64,000 bases of DNA. Source: Deltaproteobacteria bacterium. GTDB lineage: Bacteria; Myxococcota_A; UBA796; UBA2385. The notes under the pieces were generated by a model. It was not told the origin of the DNA. It saw nothing but the letters and a program-made list of their open reading frames with translations, and did no database searches. The translations under genes and the position numbers were made by a program. Location of the stretch: positions 148,416-212,415 of the forward strand of contig JAEUKK010000126.1 in NCBI GenBank assembly GCA_016792625.1, read 5' to 3'. This document shows positions 9,501 through 18,378 of this stretch, piece after piece; position 1 is the stretch's first letter, and every line of letters begins with the position of its first letter.

Positions 9501-9839
9501 CCACATGTCCCCCATCTTGACCTTGCAGGTGCCGTCTTCGGCCTCGGCGATGGGGTAGCCGACGAGGCGCTTGATCGCCTGAACCTCAGGGCTATCAAAA
9601 CGCCGCCCCATCAGTCGCTTGACCGCGTAGACCGTCCGGTCGGGCCGCGTGACGATGAGGTTCTTCGCCGCCTGCCCCACCACGAAGCTCGCCTCGCCGT
9701 TCTTGCTCGGCTTGAGCGAGACGCAGGAGGGGAGCACCTTGTAGCCCTTCTCGTCCTCAAGCACGCGGGGGCGGCCATCCACGAGCACCGCCACCGCCGT
9801 GTTCGTGGTGCCCAGGTCGATGCCGATGGCCTTACCCAT
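6504..9839 (-). CDS. Hsp70/DnaK-like protein fused to a C-terminal PilZ domain
   Basis: The start is ATG 9839, behind AGGGAG; an in-frame GTG/ATG extension exists upstream but lacks homology. The 1111 residues hold an Hsp70 nucleotide-binding domain (about 1-385: GIDLGTTNTAVAV, VPAYFNHAQR, DLGGGTFDVSVL, LVGGQTRMPRV), a linker (VLLDVTPFDLGI, about 389-400) and a beta-type substrate domain (to about 510). The helical lid is absent and replaced by about 490 residues of Pro/Ala/acidic low complexity, with GGGPSF and N/D-P-F repeats. A PilZ-like domain follows (about 1011-1111; NLSKNGCFI matches the D/NxSxxG region, without an obvious classical RxxxR). It probably couples chaperone activity to a second-messenger or localisation signal. 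No dnaJ or grpE is nearby. Confidence 0.85.
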   Translation of the reverse strand: MGKAIGIDLGTTNTAVAVLVDGRPRVLEDEKGYKVLPSCVSLKPSKNGEASFVVGQAAKNLIVTRPDRTVYAVKRLMGRRFDSPEVQAIKRLVGYPIAEAEDGTCKVKMGDMWYTPVEISALILDVAKTTAERTLGEPVDEAVITVPAYFNHAQRTATFEAAQRAGLRCERLLNEPTAAALAYGHRRDVDRTIVVYDLGGGTFDVSVLRLSHGVYEVLSTSGETHLGGEDFDQRVVEHLADQFASDTGVDLRRDSAALQRLKDAGERAKCELSFTDRTSILIPRVTMADNLETSLTRLALEGMVEDLIQKTLEITKAAVRDANLRINQVDEVILVGGQTRMPRVREAIGSLFQKEPSRTVHPEEVVAIGAAVHANALTAAPPAGTAHAVLLDVTPFDLGIDIVGGKFEPIIKRNSQVPTQATKTFYTNKDGQDTVKVTVRQGERGAAADNEFLGEFVMTGLTPAARMQTKVEVTFRLDMNGMLHVAAVEPGSGEKKRITIRNYAEFAKGGGVGVDVEGDVQPVAPAPTAEAPRQGGLLSRLFGGGKKKEAATASVTPATRPAAPVAAAPVVVAPAVPAPTASASGVDLEPAGLNMGAGLDLGPLTMDDVSGEAWPEPPPALDLPLDAEVIEDLPLSEVDALEELSGGVSLGGGPSFGGGPSFGGGPSLGGAAAPSPTGAPFANDPFADAPFKDNPFEDSPFGDNPFDDGPFDEAAAGSGGALGSHDGADPFGAAAGSGAAAAQDELGEVFAFEDEDLEVAPPAPKPAAPPPSAPAAPSTGGLSWGDDDPFADLPMEPLHDPFTTSAAEEPETFALPEEEEEEEQELAGLDAFDTSDPTPTLGLTETPTGHGEAGVDDFLSSLTDVDDDLKAMLDALEEPAAPAAPPAQRGAGAGFAPFRAPAGSSPQAGTDIFDRGALALSDFEDEDSDIELVTSASAELRPAGNADADAPIAAGGAEDGDVDYDDIPDDDLVQFSRQGAGAAELTEASFGLSLDEEEDVDDEATDPGPTRAGAARLRVEYRRHDAMLREYRENLSKNGCFIKTGAPLRLGRSCLIEVRAPGLRRPLVIPGVVSWTSQGMSRLPPDQAAGMGITWQLDAAQRVELERILTG
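7843..7896. repeat. 18-bp tandem repeat encoding GGGPSF units
   Basis: Two identical copies (7843-7860, 7861-7878) and one degenerate copy (7879-7896) of an 18-bp unit lie in the linker of the DnaK-PilZ gene. On the minus strand they encode repeated FGGGPS-type hexapeptides. In-frame expansion or contraction would change only linker length. Confidence 0.85.
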
Positions 9840-10185
9840 GCCGATGCTCCCTGCCGCGTCGCGAGGTGACCGCGCGGCCCTGGTCGGCCCCGTCGGGTCC
9901 AGCTTGACCGTCCCGGCGGCTCGGCGGCGCACCCAAACAGGCCCGTCCGCGCCCGACCGCGAGGGCTGCGCGGCGCGAAGCATAGCAACGGCGGAGCGGA
10001 GCCTACGCCCCCTCACATTGCTCCGATTGATCGCCAGCTTACGAGGGTGTGGCAATCTCGGGTCGGGGCGCCGACGGTGCGCGCGCCGAAACCTCGCTCA
10101 GGAGTGCGCCGATGGGACCGCAGACAATCCCGGCGCGCACATCAGACGAATCCGTTTGGTCGTCAGGACGAATATGTCGACCATC
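9840..10185. other. Intergenic region upstream of the DnaK-PilZ gene
   Basis: The 346 bp separate the minus-strand PurF-like gene from the minus-strand DnaK-PilZ gene. The region should hold the latter's promoter. A TATGCT hexamer on the minus strand (9979-9984) is the best -10 candidate, but I see no matching -35 at 17 bp. The part near 10100-10185 is noticeably less GC-rich. No ORF with a convincing ribosome site is present. Confidence 0.4.
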
Positions 10186-11430
10186 TCAGACGAGTGCGTT
10201 GCTCCGCTCGTCCCCGCCGAACAAGGGCAGCTGGACGGTCTCTGGCTCGGACGCCCAGACGATCGGCCACTGGCCATCTAGGCAGCCCGCACAGACGGTG
10301 CCCCGACCGTGAAGCACGGCCGCCAGCCCCGCCCGGCTCAGCGCCCCCGGCTCCTCGCGGCGCGGGTCGGCCTCGGGCCCGGGCGGCGCAGCACTGGGCG
10401 CAGCGCGGTAGGGGCAAGGCGCCGGATTTGACGGAACACTCCACCGAACCTCGACCTGCGCGGCCCCGGCCCGTCGCAGCGCGGCGATCCCCGGCTCCAC
10501 CTCGGTCAGGCCGCTGGCGACCAGCGCCACGCGCGCCCCGCCCACCGCGGCCGGCAGGGCGTACCAGTCGCCTGCCTCGGCGATCAGCCCGTGCACGCAA
10601 GGGCGGGCCAGGACGGCGGCGAAGCCCTCGGCCGCGGCGTCGTCGTCTGGCGTAAGGGGGACGACGAGATCGACGATCGCAGGCTGCTCTTCGGCGAGTC
10701 GACTGCCGGCCAGCATGCGGGCCTGGGCCACCTCGGGGCCGTCGGGCCGCGCCCACCGCAAGCGATCAAGCCCGCAGGGGCGGGGCTGCGCCGCCGGCCA
10801 AGCCCGCGCCTTGGACAAGCCGTCCGCGCCGACGATCACCACCTCCCCAGGCTCGATCTCCCGCAGGACCTCGAGGCCCATCGCCAGCAGCGCGCCCGGA
10901 TCGGTGGCGAGGCCCCAGCCGCCGGCCCGCTGCCCCAGCCACAGACCCCAGAGACCGACGGGGTCACGGGCCGCGATCAGCCGGTCGTCGCCGATCACCA
11001 CCGTGGTGAAGGCGCCGGTCATCTGGTAGAGCGCGTCGACCACCCGGGAGCTCAAGGAGCTTTGGCGAGAGGCCGCCACCAAGTGGAGGAGGAGCTCGGC
11101 GTCATCCTCGGCGCGGAGCACAGCCCCCCGCGCGAGGATCTGCTCGCGCAGGCGATCCCCATCTCGGGCCGCGCCACACCATACGACCGTCAGGCTCCCC
11201 CCGCGCAGGCGCCCGGTCGCCGCGGCCGCGCCGACCTGCCCCAAAAGGCCCACGCCGCGCGGCTCGCCGAGCGGGGCGCAGATCGGCCCGCGGCGGGCCA
11301 TCGCCCGCAGCCCCCGCTCCAAGGTCGGGGCCAGCTCACGCCCACCCCACAGCGCGGCGAGACCGCCCGGTCCCCCGCGTCCGCTGCCCGCGGGCTCCCC
11401 GCGCGGCGAACCTGCCCGTCCCAACGACAT
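10186..11430 (-). CDS. Degenerate amidophosphoribosyltransferase (PurF)-like protein
   Basis: The start is ATG 11430, preceded by GGAAGGG. Of 414 residues, about 20-205 follow the class II glutamine amidotransferase fold of PurF (AEDDAELLLHLVAAS, MTGAFTTVVI, LIAARDPVGLWGLWLG, REIEPGEVVIV). The catalytic N-terminal Cys is missing, and the normal RGxxAGI region is rewritten as MARRGPICAPLG. The C-terminal half keeps the PurF landmark RWARPDGPEV and the final GTVCAGCLDGQWP (compare CTACFTGxYP). The PRPP loop (VDDSIVRGTT in true PurF) is absent, replaced by VALVASGLTEV. It is therefore probably a catalytically dead paralogue with a regulatory or binding role. It sits 29 bp after the HEICH gene and is likely co-transcribed with it. 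Confidence 0.7.
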   Translation of the reverse strand: MSLGRAGSPRGEPAGSGRGGPGGLAALWGGRELAPTLERGLRAMARRGPICAPLGEPRGVGLLGQVGAAAATGRLRGGSLTVVWCGAARDGDRLREQILARGAVLRAEDDAELLLHLVAASRQSSLSSRVVDALYQMTGAFTTVVIGDDRLIAARDPVGLWGLWLGQRAGGWGLATDPGALLAMGLEVLREIEPGEVVIVGADGLSKARAWPAAQPRPCGLDRLRWARPDGPEVAQARMLAGSRLAEEQPAIVDLVVPLTPDDDAAAEGFAAVLARPCVHGLIAEAGDWYALPAAVGGARVALVASGLTEVEPGIAALRRAGAAQVEVRWSVPSNPAPCPYRAAPSAAPPGPEADPRREEPGALSRAGLAAVLHGRGTVCAGCLDGQWPIVWASEPETVQLPLFGGDERSNALV

Positions 11431-11459
11431 CGTCCCTTCCCTGGCCGGCCGCGCGACCC

Positions 11460-12137
11460 TCAGTCCGCTCCTATGTGGCCGCCGGCGACCCCGGCCAGTG
11501 GCGGCGCAGCCGCTGCTGCAGGTGCTGCGAAGGTGCTGTCTGGTGGGGCGATCTCGCGAACGACCGCCACAATTCGCGCCGTCCGCGTAAGCGCGCTGCC
11601 GAGGGGCGCTGCCCATGGCGGGTCGCGTGCCCGGGCCAGCGCCGCCCGGGCGAGGCGCGCTGCCTCGGCGCCAAGGTCGTCCAAGGGGTCGGCGGCCAGC
11701 GGATCGGCGCCCAGCGCGTCGTAGTGGGGGCGCCAGTCGGTGGTGGGGGCGAAGAAGCGCCGGAGCCCCACGCGGTCGGCCAGCGCCGCCTGCAGGCGGT
11801 GGCAGGCGAACTCGCGCACGAGGTGCCGGCTGTCGACGTTCTCTAAGCCCCAGTCGGGGAGGAGCAGCCCGCCGGGCGCTTCGACCAGCGCATGGCAGAT
11901 CTCGTGGAGGATGAGCTGCGCCACGCTGTCATCGGCGTCCATGCCCGCATCATCGCTGATCCGGAGGGTGCCCCGCCCATCCCACGAAGCGTAGACCTCG
12001 GCGCTGCGCTCCACGCGCCAACCGAGGGCCTCCGCGCAGCTGCGCCACACGAGGCTCAGGGGATCTTCGTAGCAAGCGTCCACGCGCCGCGGCGGCGGCG
12101 GGTCGGAGAGGCCCAAAATTGGTCCTCGCAATTGCAT
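11460..12137 (-). CDS. Unknown protein with HExxH (HEICH) metal-binding motif
   Basis: The start ATG 12137 has GGGGGGA about 6 nt upstream, giving 225 residues. Residues 78-82 read HEICH in a hydrophobic helix context (QLILHEICHALVE), the usual zincin signature. A possible third ligand lies in the helix DSRHLVREFACHRLQAAL about 30 residues later. There is no signal peptide or membrane segment, so it is predicted cytoplasmic. The C-terminal 60 residues are Ala/Pro-rich. I do not recognise the family. It is first in a two-gene unit with the PurF-like protein and divergent from the MopE-like lipoprotein gene (231 bp between starts). Confidence 0.65.
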   Translation of the reverse strand: MQLRGPILGLSDPPPPRRVDACYEDPLSLVWRSCAEALGWRVERSAEVYASWDGRGTLRISDDAGMDADDSVAQLILHEICHALVEAPGGLLLPDWGLENVDSRHLVREFACHRLQAALADRVGLRRFFAPTTDWRPHYDALGADPLAADPLDDLGAEAARLARAALARARDPPWAAPLGSALTRTARIVAVVREIAPPDSTFAAPAAAAAPPLAGVAGGHIGAD

Positions 12138-12368
12138 GGAATTCCCCCCGCAGGTCGCCTGTGCGTGGATCAAGCTGGCAGCGCGAGAGGTAGCCCGGCC
12201 CGCTGTTCTCAACATGTGGACAAGCCCGCTCAGGCCGGCCCAGTCAGCGTCGCGCAAAACAGCCCCTCAGGGTGTACCATCACCACCCAAGCCTTCCGCA
12301 GCCCAAACAGTCGTGTCGCTGCGCTGCATCACCTCCCCAACGCCACGCACCCCCGCCCAGGAGCCCCC

Positions 12369-14846
<2,478 letters not shown>

Positions 14847-14895
14847 GCCCCATCGACGGGCCCGCTTCCGTTCGCCCGCGCCCCGGGTAGAGGAT

Positions 14896-14918
14896 GGGGG
14901 AGCCATCCGGGCTCCCCC
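14896..14918. other. Hairpin just upstream of the cysteine synthase-like gene
   Basis: A perfect 9-bp stem (14896-14904 with 14910-14918) with a 5-nt loop lies between the lipoprotein stop (14846) and the likely GTG start at 14929. There is no T-run. It may terminate the upstream transcript or mask the initiation region of the next gene. Confidence 0.55.
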
Positions 14919-14928
14919 GCACAGGGAA

Positions 14929-15963
14929 GTGCCGGAGCGGTCGGTGGAGCACGCGCTGCAGCAGGGGCCCCGCGAGGGCGAGGGTCCAGACCTGCCCGAG
15001 GCCGACAGCGGGGGCCCCCCGCCGCTCGGCTTTGGGCGCTGCCACCCGCCGTTGGGCCCTCTGCTGTCGCGCATCGGGGGCACGCCGCTGGTGCCTCTCC
15101 ACCGGCTCAGCGCGGGGCTCCTCCGCCCTGGGGTTGAGCTGTGGGCCAAGCTCGAGGGCTTCAACCCCGGCGGCTCGGTGAAGGATCGCGCCGCCCTCCA
15201 CATGGTGCTTGAGGCCGAGCGATCCGGGCGACTGCGCCCCGGCATGACCATCCTCGACAGCAGCAGCGGGAACACCGGGATCGCCTACGGTCTCGTCGGC
15301 GCGGCGCGCGGCTACGCGGTGCGCCTCTGCCTGCCCGCGAACGCGAACCGCGAGCGCAAGGCGCTGCTCTCGGCCTTGGGCGTCGAGGTCATCGAGACCG
15401 ACCCGCTCGAGGGCAGCGACGGCGCGATCCGCGAGGCCCGGCGCCTCGCCGCGGCCGACCCCAACGCGGTCTACCTCGACCAGTACAGCAACCCGGCGAA
15501 CTGGGGCGCGCATGTCCGCACCACGGGGCCCGAGATTTGGGCCGCGCTCGGCGCGCGCCTGACCCACTTCGTCGCCGGCCTCGGCACCAGCGGCACCTTC
15601 ACCGGCACGAGCCGCTTCTTGCGCAGCGTGCACCCCGCGGTGCGCTGCGTGGCCGTCCAGCCCGATGGCCCCTTTCACGGCCTCGAGGGCCTCAAGCACA
15701 TGGAGTCATCGATCCAGCCGGCCTTTTGGGACCCGGCCTCGGCCGACGCGCAGCTCTTCGCCCCCACTGAGGCGAGCCTCGCCCTGCTCCGGCGCCTCGG
15801 GCGCGAAGAGGGCGTGCTGGTCGGCCCGAGCGCGGGCGCGGCCCTCTGGGGCGCCCTCGAGGTTGCCCAGCAGCTCGATCAGGGCGTGGTGGTCACCATC
15901 TTCCCCGACGGCGCCGAGCGGTACCTCAGCGACGCCCACCTCTGGGGGCGCGCGGGCCGATGA
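14929..15963 (+). CDS. cysM: Cysteine synthase (CysK/CysM family, PLP-dependent)
   Basis: Fold type II PLP enzyme. The PLP lysine is in GGSVKDRAA, the substrate loop SSSGNTGIA follows, and the phosphate-binding loop is GLGTSGTFTG, with PSAGAA near the end. It makes cysteine from an activated serine and a sulfur donor. The first three downstream genes are a JAMM peptidase, a ubiquitin-like carrier and a MoeZ-like activator, which matches the mycobacterial CysM/CysO/Mec route in which the donor is a protein thiocarboxylate rather than free sulfide. Start: GTG 14929 is the longest reasonable; homology begins around residue 40 (LSRIGGTPLVPL), so a later start is possible. Confidence 0.88.
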   Translation: MPERSVEHALQQGPREGEGPDLPEADSGGPPPLGFGRCHPPLGPLLSRIGGTPLVPLHRLSAGLLRPGVELWAKLEGFNPGGSVKDRAALHMVLEAERSGRLRPGMTILDSSSGNTGIAYGLVGAARGYAVRLCLPANANRERKALLSALGVEVIETDPLEGSDGAIREARRLAAADPNAVYLDQYSNPANWGAHVRTTGPEIWAALGARLTHFVAGLGTSGTFTGTSRFLRSVHPAVRCVAVQPDGPFHGLEGLKHMESSIQPAFWDPASADAQLFAPTEASLALLRRLGREEGVLVGPSAGAALWGALEVAQQLDQGVVVTIFPDGAERYLSDAHLWGRAGR

Positions 15964-16442
15964 GCAGCCTCACGCGGCGACCCCCCACCGACAGCGGCAC
16001 CCGCCTGCGCATCGAAGCCGACGCGCTAGCGCGCCTTCACGCGCACGTGGTCGAGGGCTACCCGCACGAGGTGGTCGGCGTGCTCGCTGGGCACGCCGCC
16101 GACGCGACGGTCAGGCGGGCAGCGCCCCTCCGGAACGAGGCCGAGCTCGACCCTGCGCGGCGCTTCGTGGTCAGCGGGCTCAGGCTCGCCCGGACCGAAG
16201 CGGCCCTCGAAGCCGAAGGGTTGGACGTGCTCGGCTACTACCACAGCCACCCGGATCATCCCGCGTCTTGGTCCGACGCCGACCGCGACCAAGCCCTCCC
16301 CGACCGCTCCTATGTCATCGTGTCGGTGGTCGGCCCCGCTCCGCAGGTCGTCGAGACCACCGCGTGGCGCCTGTCCGACGACCGCGCCGCCATGCTCGCC
16401 GAGGCCCTTGAGCGCCTCCCCGCCGACCCTCGCTGTTGTTGA
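15960..16442 (+). CDS. JAMM/MPN+ metallopeptidase (Mec/QbsD-like)
   Basis: This 160-residue single-domain JAMM protein has a complete zinc motif: Glu37 in PHEVVG, then His95-x-His97 (YYHSHP), Ser105 and Asp108. In known systems it releases cysteine from CysO-cysteine (Mec) or trims the last two residues of a carrier to expose Gly-Gly (QbsD acting on QbsE). Its ATG overlaps the cysM stop (ATGA, 15960-15963), indicating translational coupling. The carrier two features downstream ends in GGAF, so both roles are possible here: trimming the carrier and releasing cysteine. Confidence 0.88.
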   Translation: MSSLTRRPPTDSGTRLRIEADALARLHAHVVEGYPHEVVGVLAGHAADATVRRAAPLRNEAELDPARRFVVSGLRLARTEAALEAEGLDVLGYYHSHPDHPASWSDADRDQALPDRSYVIVSVVGPAPQVVETTAWRLSDDRAAMLAEALERLPADPRCC

Positions 16443-16506
16443 GGTGCCGCGCTTTTGGGCGCGGGCGTCAAGCGGGAGCCGGGATCGGGACCGTCAAGAC
16501 GTCCGC

Positions 16507-16568
16507 GTCTGAAGCATCAGACACAACGACGCTCTTGTCGCTCCCACCAAACAGCGGCGTCTTGCCGC
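16507..16568 (+). promoter_or_regulatory. Structured leader: three consecutive small hairpins before the sulfur-carrier gene
   Basis: Three local stems follow each other between the JAMM gene and the carrier ATG at 16583. They are 16507-16512 with 16517-16522 (6 bp, AGCA loop), 16527-16530 with 16537-16540 (4 bp), and 16554-16558 with 16564-16568 (5 bp). The 140-bp gap is wide for this otherwise tightly packed operon, and the sequence is less GC-rich. It does not match a riboswitch I know. Confidence 0.4.
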
Positions 16569-16582
16569 AACCGAGGCCATCC

Positions 16583-16867
16583 ATGCCCGTGCAGATCCAC
16601 ATCCCCAGCGCGCTCCGCGCATTCACAGACAAGAAGCCCACCGTCGAGGTCGACGGGGCTGACGTCGCCGCCGCTCTCCACGCCTTGACCACGACCCACC
16701 CGGGGCTCGCTCGCCACCTGCGCGACGAGCAAGGCAAGCTGCGCAGCTTCGTGAACGTGTACCTGGGCGAAGACGACGTCCGGCACCTGCCGCAGGGCGA
16801 CGCGACCCCGCTGCGCGCGGGTGACGCGCTCACCATCGTCCCGAGCATCGCCGGCGGTGCATTTTGA
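16583..16867 (+). CDS. MoaD/ThiS-like sulfur carrier protein (CysO-like) with GGAF tail
   Basis: This 94-residue beta-grasp protein begins VQIHIPSALRAFTDKK and ends TIVPSIAGGAF. Working carriers end in Gly-Gly; here Gly91-Gly92 is followed by Ala-Phe, so a peptidase must remove two residues before adenylation. The JAMM protein encoded two genes upstream is the obvious candidate, by analogy with QbsE/QbsD, where the carrier ends in GGCF. The activated carrier would hold a C-terminal thiocarboxylate and donate sulfur to the CysM-like enzyme. Its stop codon overlaps the TTG start of the MoeZ-like gene. Confidence 0.88.
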   Translation: MPVQIHIPSALRAFTDKKPTVEVDGADVAAALHALTTTHPGLARHLRDEQGKLRSFVNVYLGEDDVRHLPQGDATPLRAGDALTIVPSIAGGAF

Positions 16868-18036
16868 GCGCCGCCGCTGGGCCCGAAGCGCTCGAAGCGC
16901 TGCCGGCGCTTGATCACGACGACATCGCCCGCTACTCGCGGCACCTCATCCTCGACGAGGTGGGGGTCGACGGCCAGCGCCGGCTCAAAGGCGGGAGCGT
17001 GCTCTGCGTGGGCACCGGCGGCCTCGGCTCACCGCTGCTGATGTACCTCGCCGCCGCCGGCGTCGGCCGCATCGGCATCGTCGACTTTGACGTGGTGGAC
17101 GCGAGCAACCTCCAGCGCCAGATCATCCACGGCACCGCCGCGATCGGCCGGCCCAAGCTCGAGAGCGCCCGGCAGCGCATCCTCGACATCAACCCGCGCT
17201 GCGTGGTCGACCTCTACCCCGTGGCGCTGACCAGCGAAAACGCGCTCGAGATCCTCCGGCCCTACGATGTGGTGGTCGACGGGACGGACAATTTTCCGAC
17301 CCGCTACCTGGTCAACGACGCGTGCGTGCTGTTGGGCAAGCCCAATGTGTACGGCTCCATCTTCAAGTTTGAAGGGCAAGCTTCGGTCTTCAACTACCAA
17401 GGTGGGCCGCAGTACCGCGACCTGTACCCAGAGCCCCCGCCGCCCGGCCTCGTCCCCTCCTGTGCCGAAGGTGGCGTGCTTGGCGTGCTCCCCGGCGTCA
17501 TCGGCTGCATCCAGGCCACCGAGACGATCAAGATCCTCCTCGGTCAGGGGACGAGCCTCTCGGGCCGGCTCCTCCTCTATGACGCCTTGCACATGCGCTT
17601 TCGCGAGCTCAAGCTCCGCCGCGACCCCACACTCCAGCCGCCCACCCAGCTCATCGACTACCAAGAGTTCTGCGGTGTGCCCAAACCGAGCGCCGAAGCT
17701 CCACCGGAGGGCTTCGCGCGACTGTCCGCGGCTGAGGTGGTGGAGCGCCGGGCGGCGGGCTGGCAGCCGCTGTGGATCGACGTCCGAAAGGCCCATGAGT
17801 GGGAGATTGTGAAGCTCACCGCCGCCGACCGCTTCGTCCCGCACGAAGACCTTATCGAGAAAGGTCTCCCAGGCGTCGATCTCGGTCAGCCCATCCTGCT
17901 GCAGTGCAAGTCGGGCGCCCGCAGCGCCAAGGCCGCCGCGGCCCTCGCCGCGCGCGGCTTCACCCACGTCTACAACCTCGAGGGCGGGATCTTGGGCTGG
18001 ATCGGCGCGGTGGAGCCAGGCCTGCCGACCTACTGA
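16864..18036 (+). CDS. moeZ: MoeB/ThiF-type adenylyltransferase with C-terminal rhodanese domain (MoeZ-like)
   Basis: The 390-residue protein has an E1-like adenylation domain (residues about 20-260): nucleotide motif GTGGLGSP at 50-57, R/Q-rich SNLQRQ, and catalytic Asp140 in VVVDGTDNF. A rhodanese domain follows (about 285-390), with active-site Cys348 in the loop CKSGARS. The four zinc cysteines of E. coli MoeB are not present, as in mycobacterial MoeZ. It activates the carrier tail with ATP and sulfurates it. The start is TTG 16864, overlapping the carrier stop (TTGA) and therefore translationally coupled. A GTG or ATG start farther in would remove conserved sequence. Confidence 0.92.
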   Translation: MSAAAGPEALEALPALDHDDIARYSRHLILDEVGVDGQRRLKGGSVLCVGTGGLGSPLLMYLAAAGVGRIGIVDFDVVDASNLQRQIIHGTAAIGRPKLESARQRILDINPRCVVDLYPVALTSENALEILRPYDVVVDGTDNFPTRYLVNDACVLLGKPNVYGSIFKFEGQASVFNYQGGPQYRDLYPEPPPPGLVPSCAEGGVLGVLPGVIGCIQATETIKILLGQGTSLSGRLLLYDALHMRFRELKLRRDPTLQPPTQLIDYQEFCGVPKPSAEAPPEGFARLSAAEVVERRAAGWQPLWIDVRKAHEWEIVKLTAADRFVPHEDLIEKGLPGVDLGQPILLQCKSGARSAKAAAALAARGFTHVYNLEGGILGWIGAVEPGLPTY

Positions 18037-18072
18037 GCGGGCGGCCGCCTGCCCGGCGCGCTACCGGTCGGC

Positions 18073-18345
18073 ATGGAGAGCGCCCTCCCCTGCCGCAGCG
18101 GCTGCGCGGCCTGCTGCATCGCCCCGAGCATCAGCTCGCCCATCCCCGGCATGCCCGCGGGCAAACCGGCGGGTGTGCCCTGCGTGCAGCTGCGCCCCGA
18201 CCGTAGCTGCGCCCTATTCGGCTCCCCCGAGCGCCCCGCCGTGTGCGGAGCGCTCCGTCCGACCGCGAGCATGTGCGGGCGCGACGCAGCCGAGGCCTTG
18301 GCCGGTCTGGCGGCCCTCGAGGCGGCGACCGCGCCCGCGCGCTAA
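18073..18345 (+). CDS. ykgJ: YkgJ-family cysteine-cluster protein
   Basis: This 90-residue protein resembles E. coli YkgJ along its whole length: CRSGCAACCIAPSISSPIPG, then GKPAGVPCVQL, CALF, RPAVC and MCG. The eight conserved cysteines are all present. The family (UPF0153, zinc- or iron-chelate-binding) has no firmly assigned reaction. It follows the MoeZ-like gene by 36 bp on the same strand, so it may be read from the sulfur operon, and it is convergent with the next gene. Confidence 0.85.
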   Translation: MESALPCRSGCAACCIAPSISSPIPGMPAGKPAGVPCVQLRPDRSCALFGSPERPAVCGALRPTASMCGRDAAEALAGLAALEAATAPAR

Positions 18346-18378
18346 GTTGGCCCGGGGCGTGGCGCCCAGCGTGGCCCC

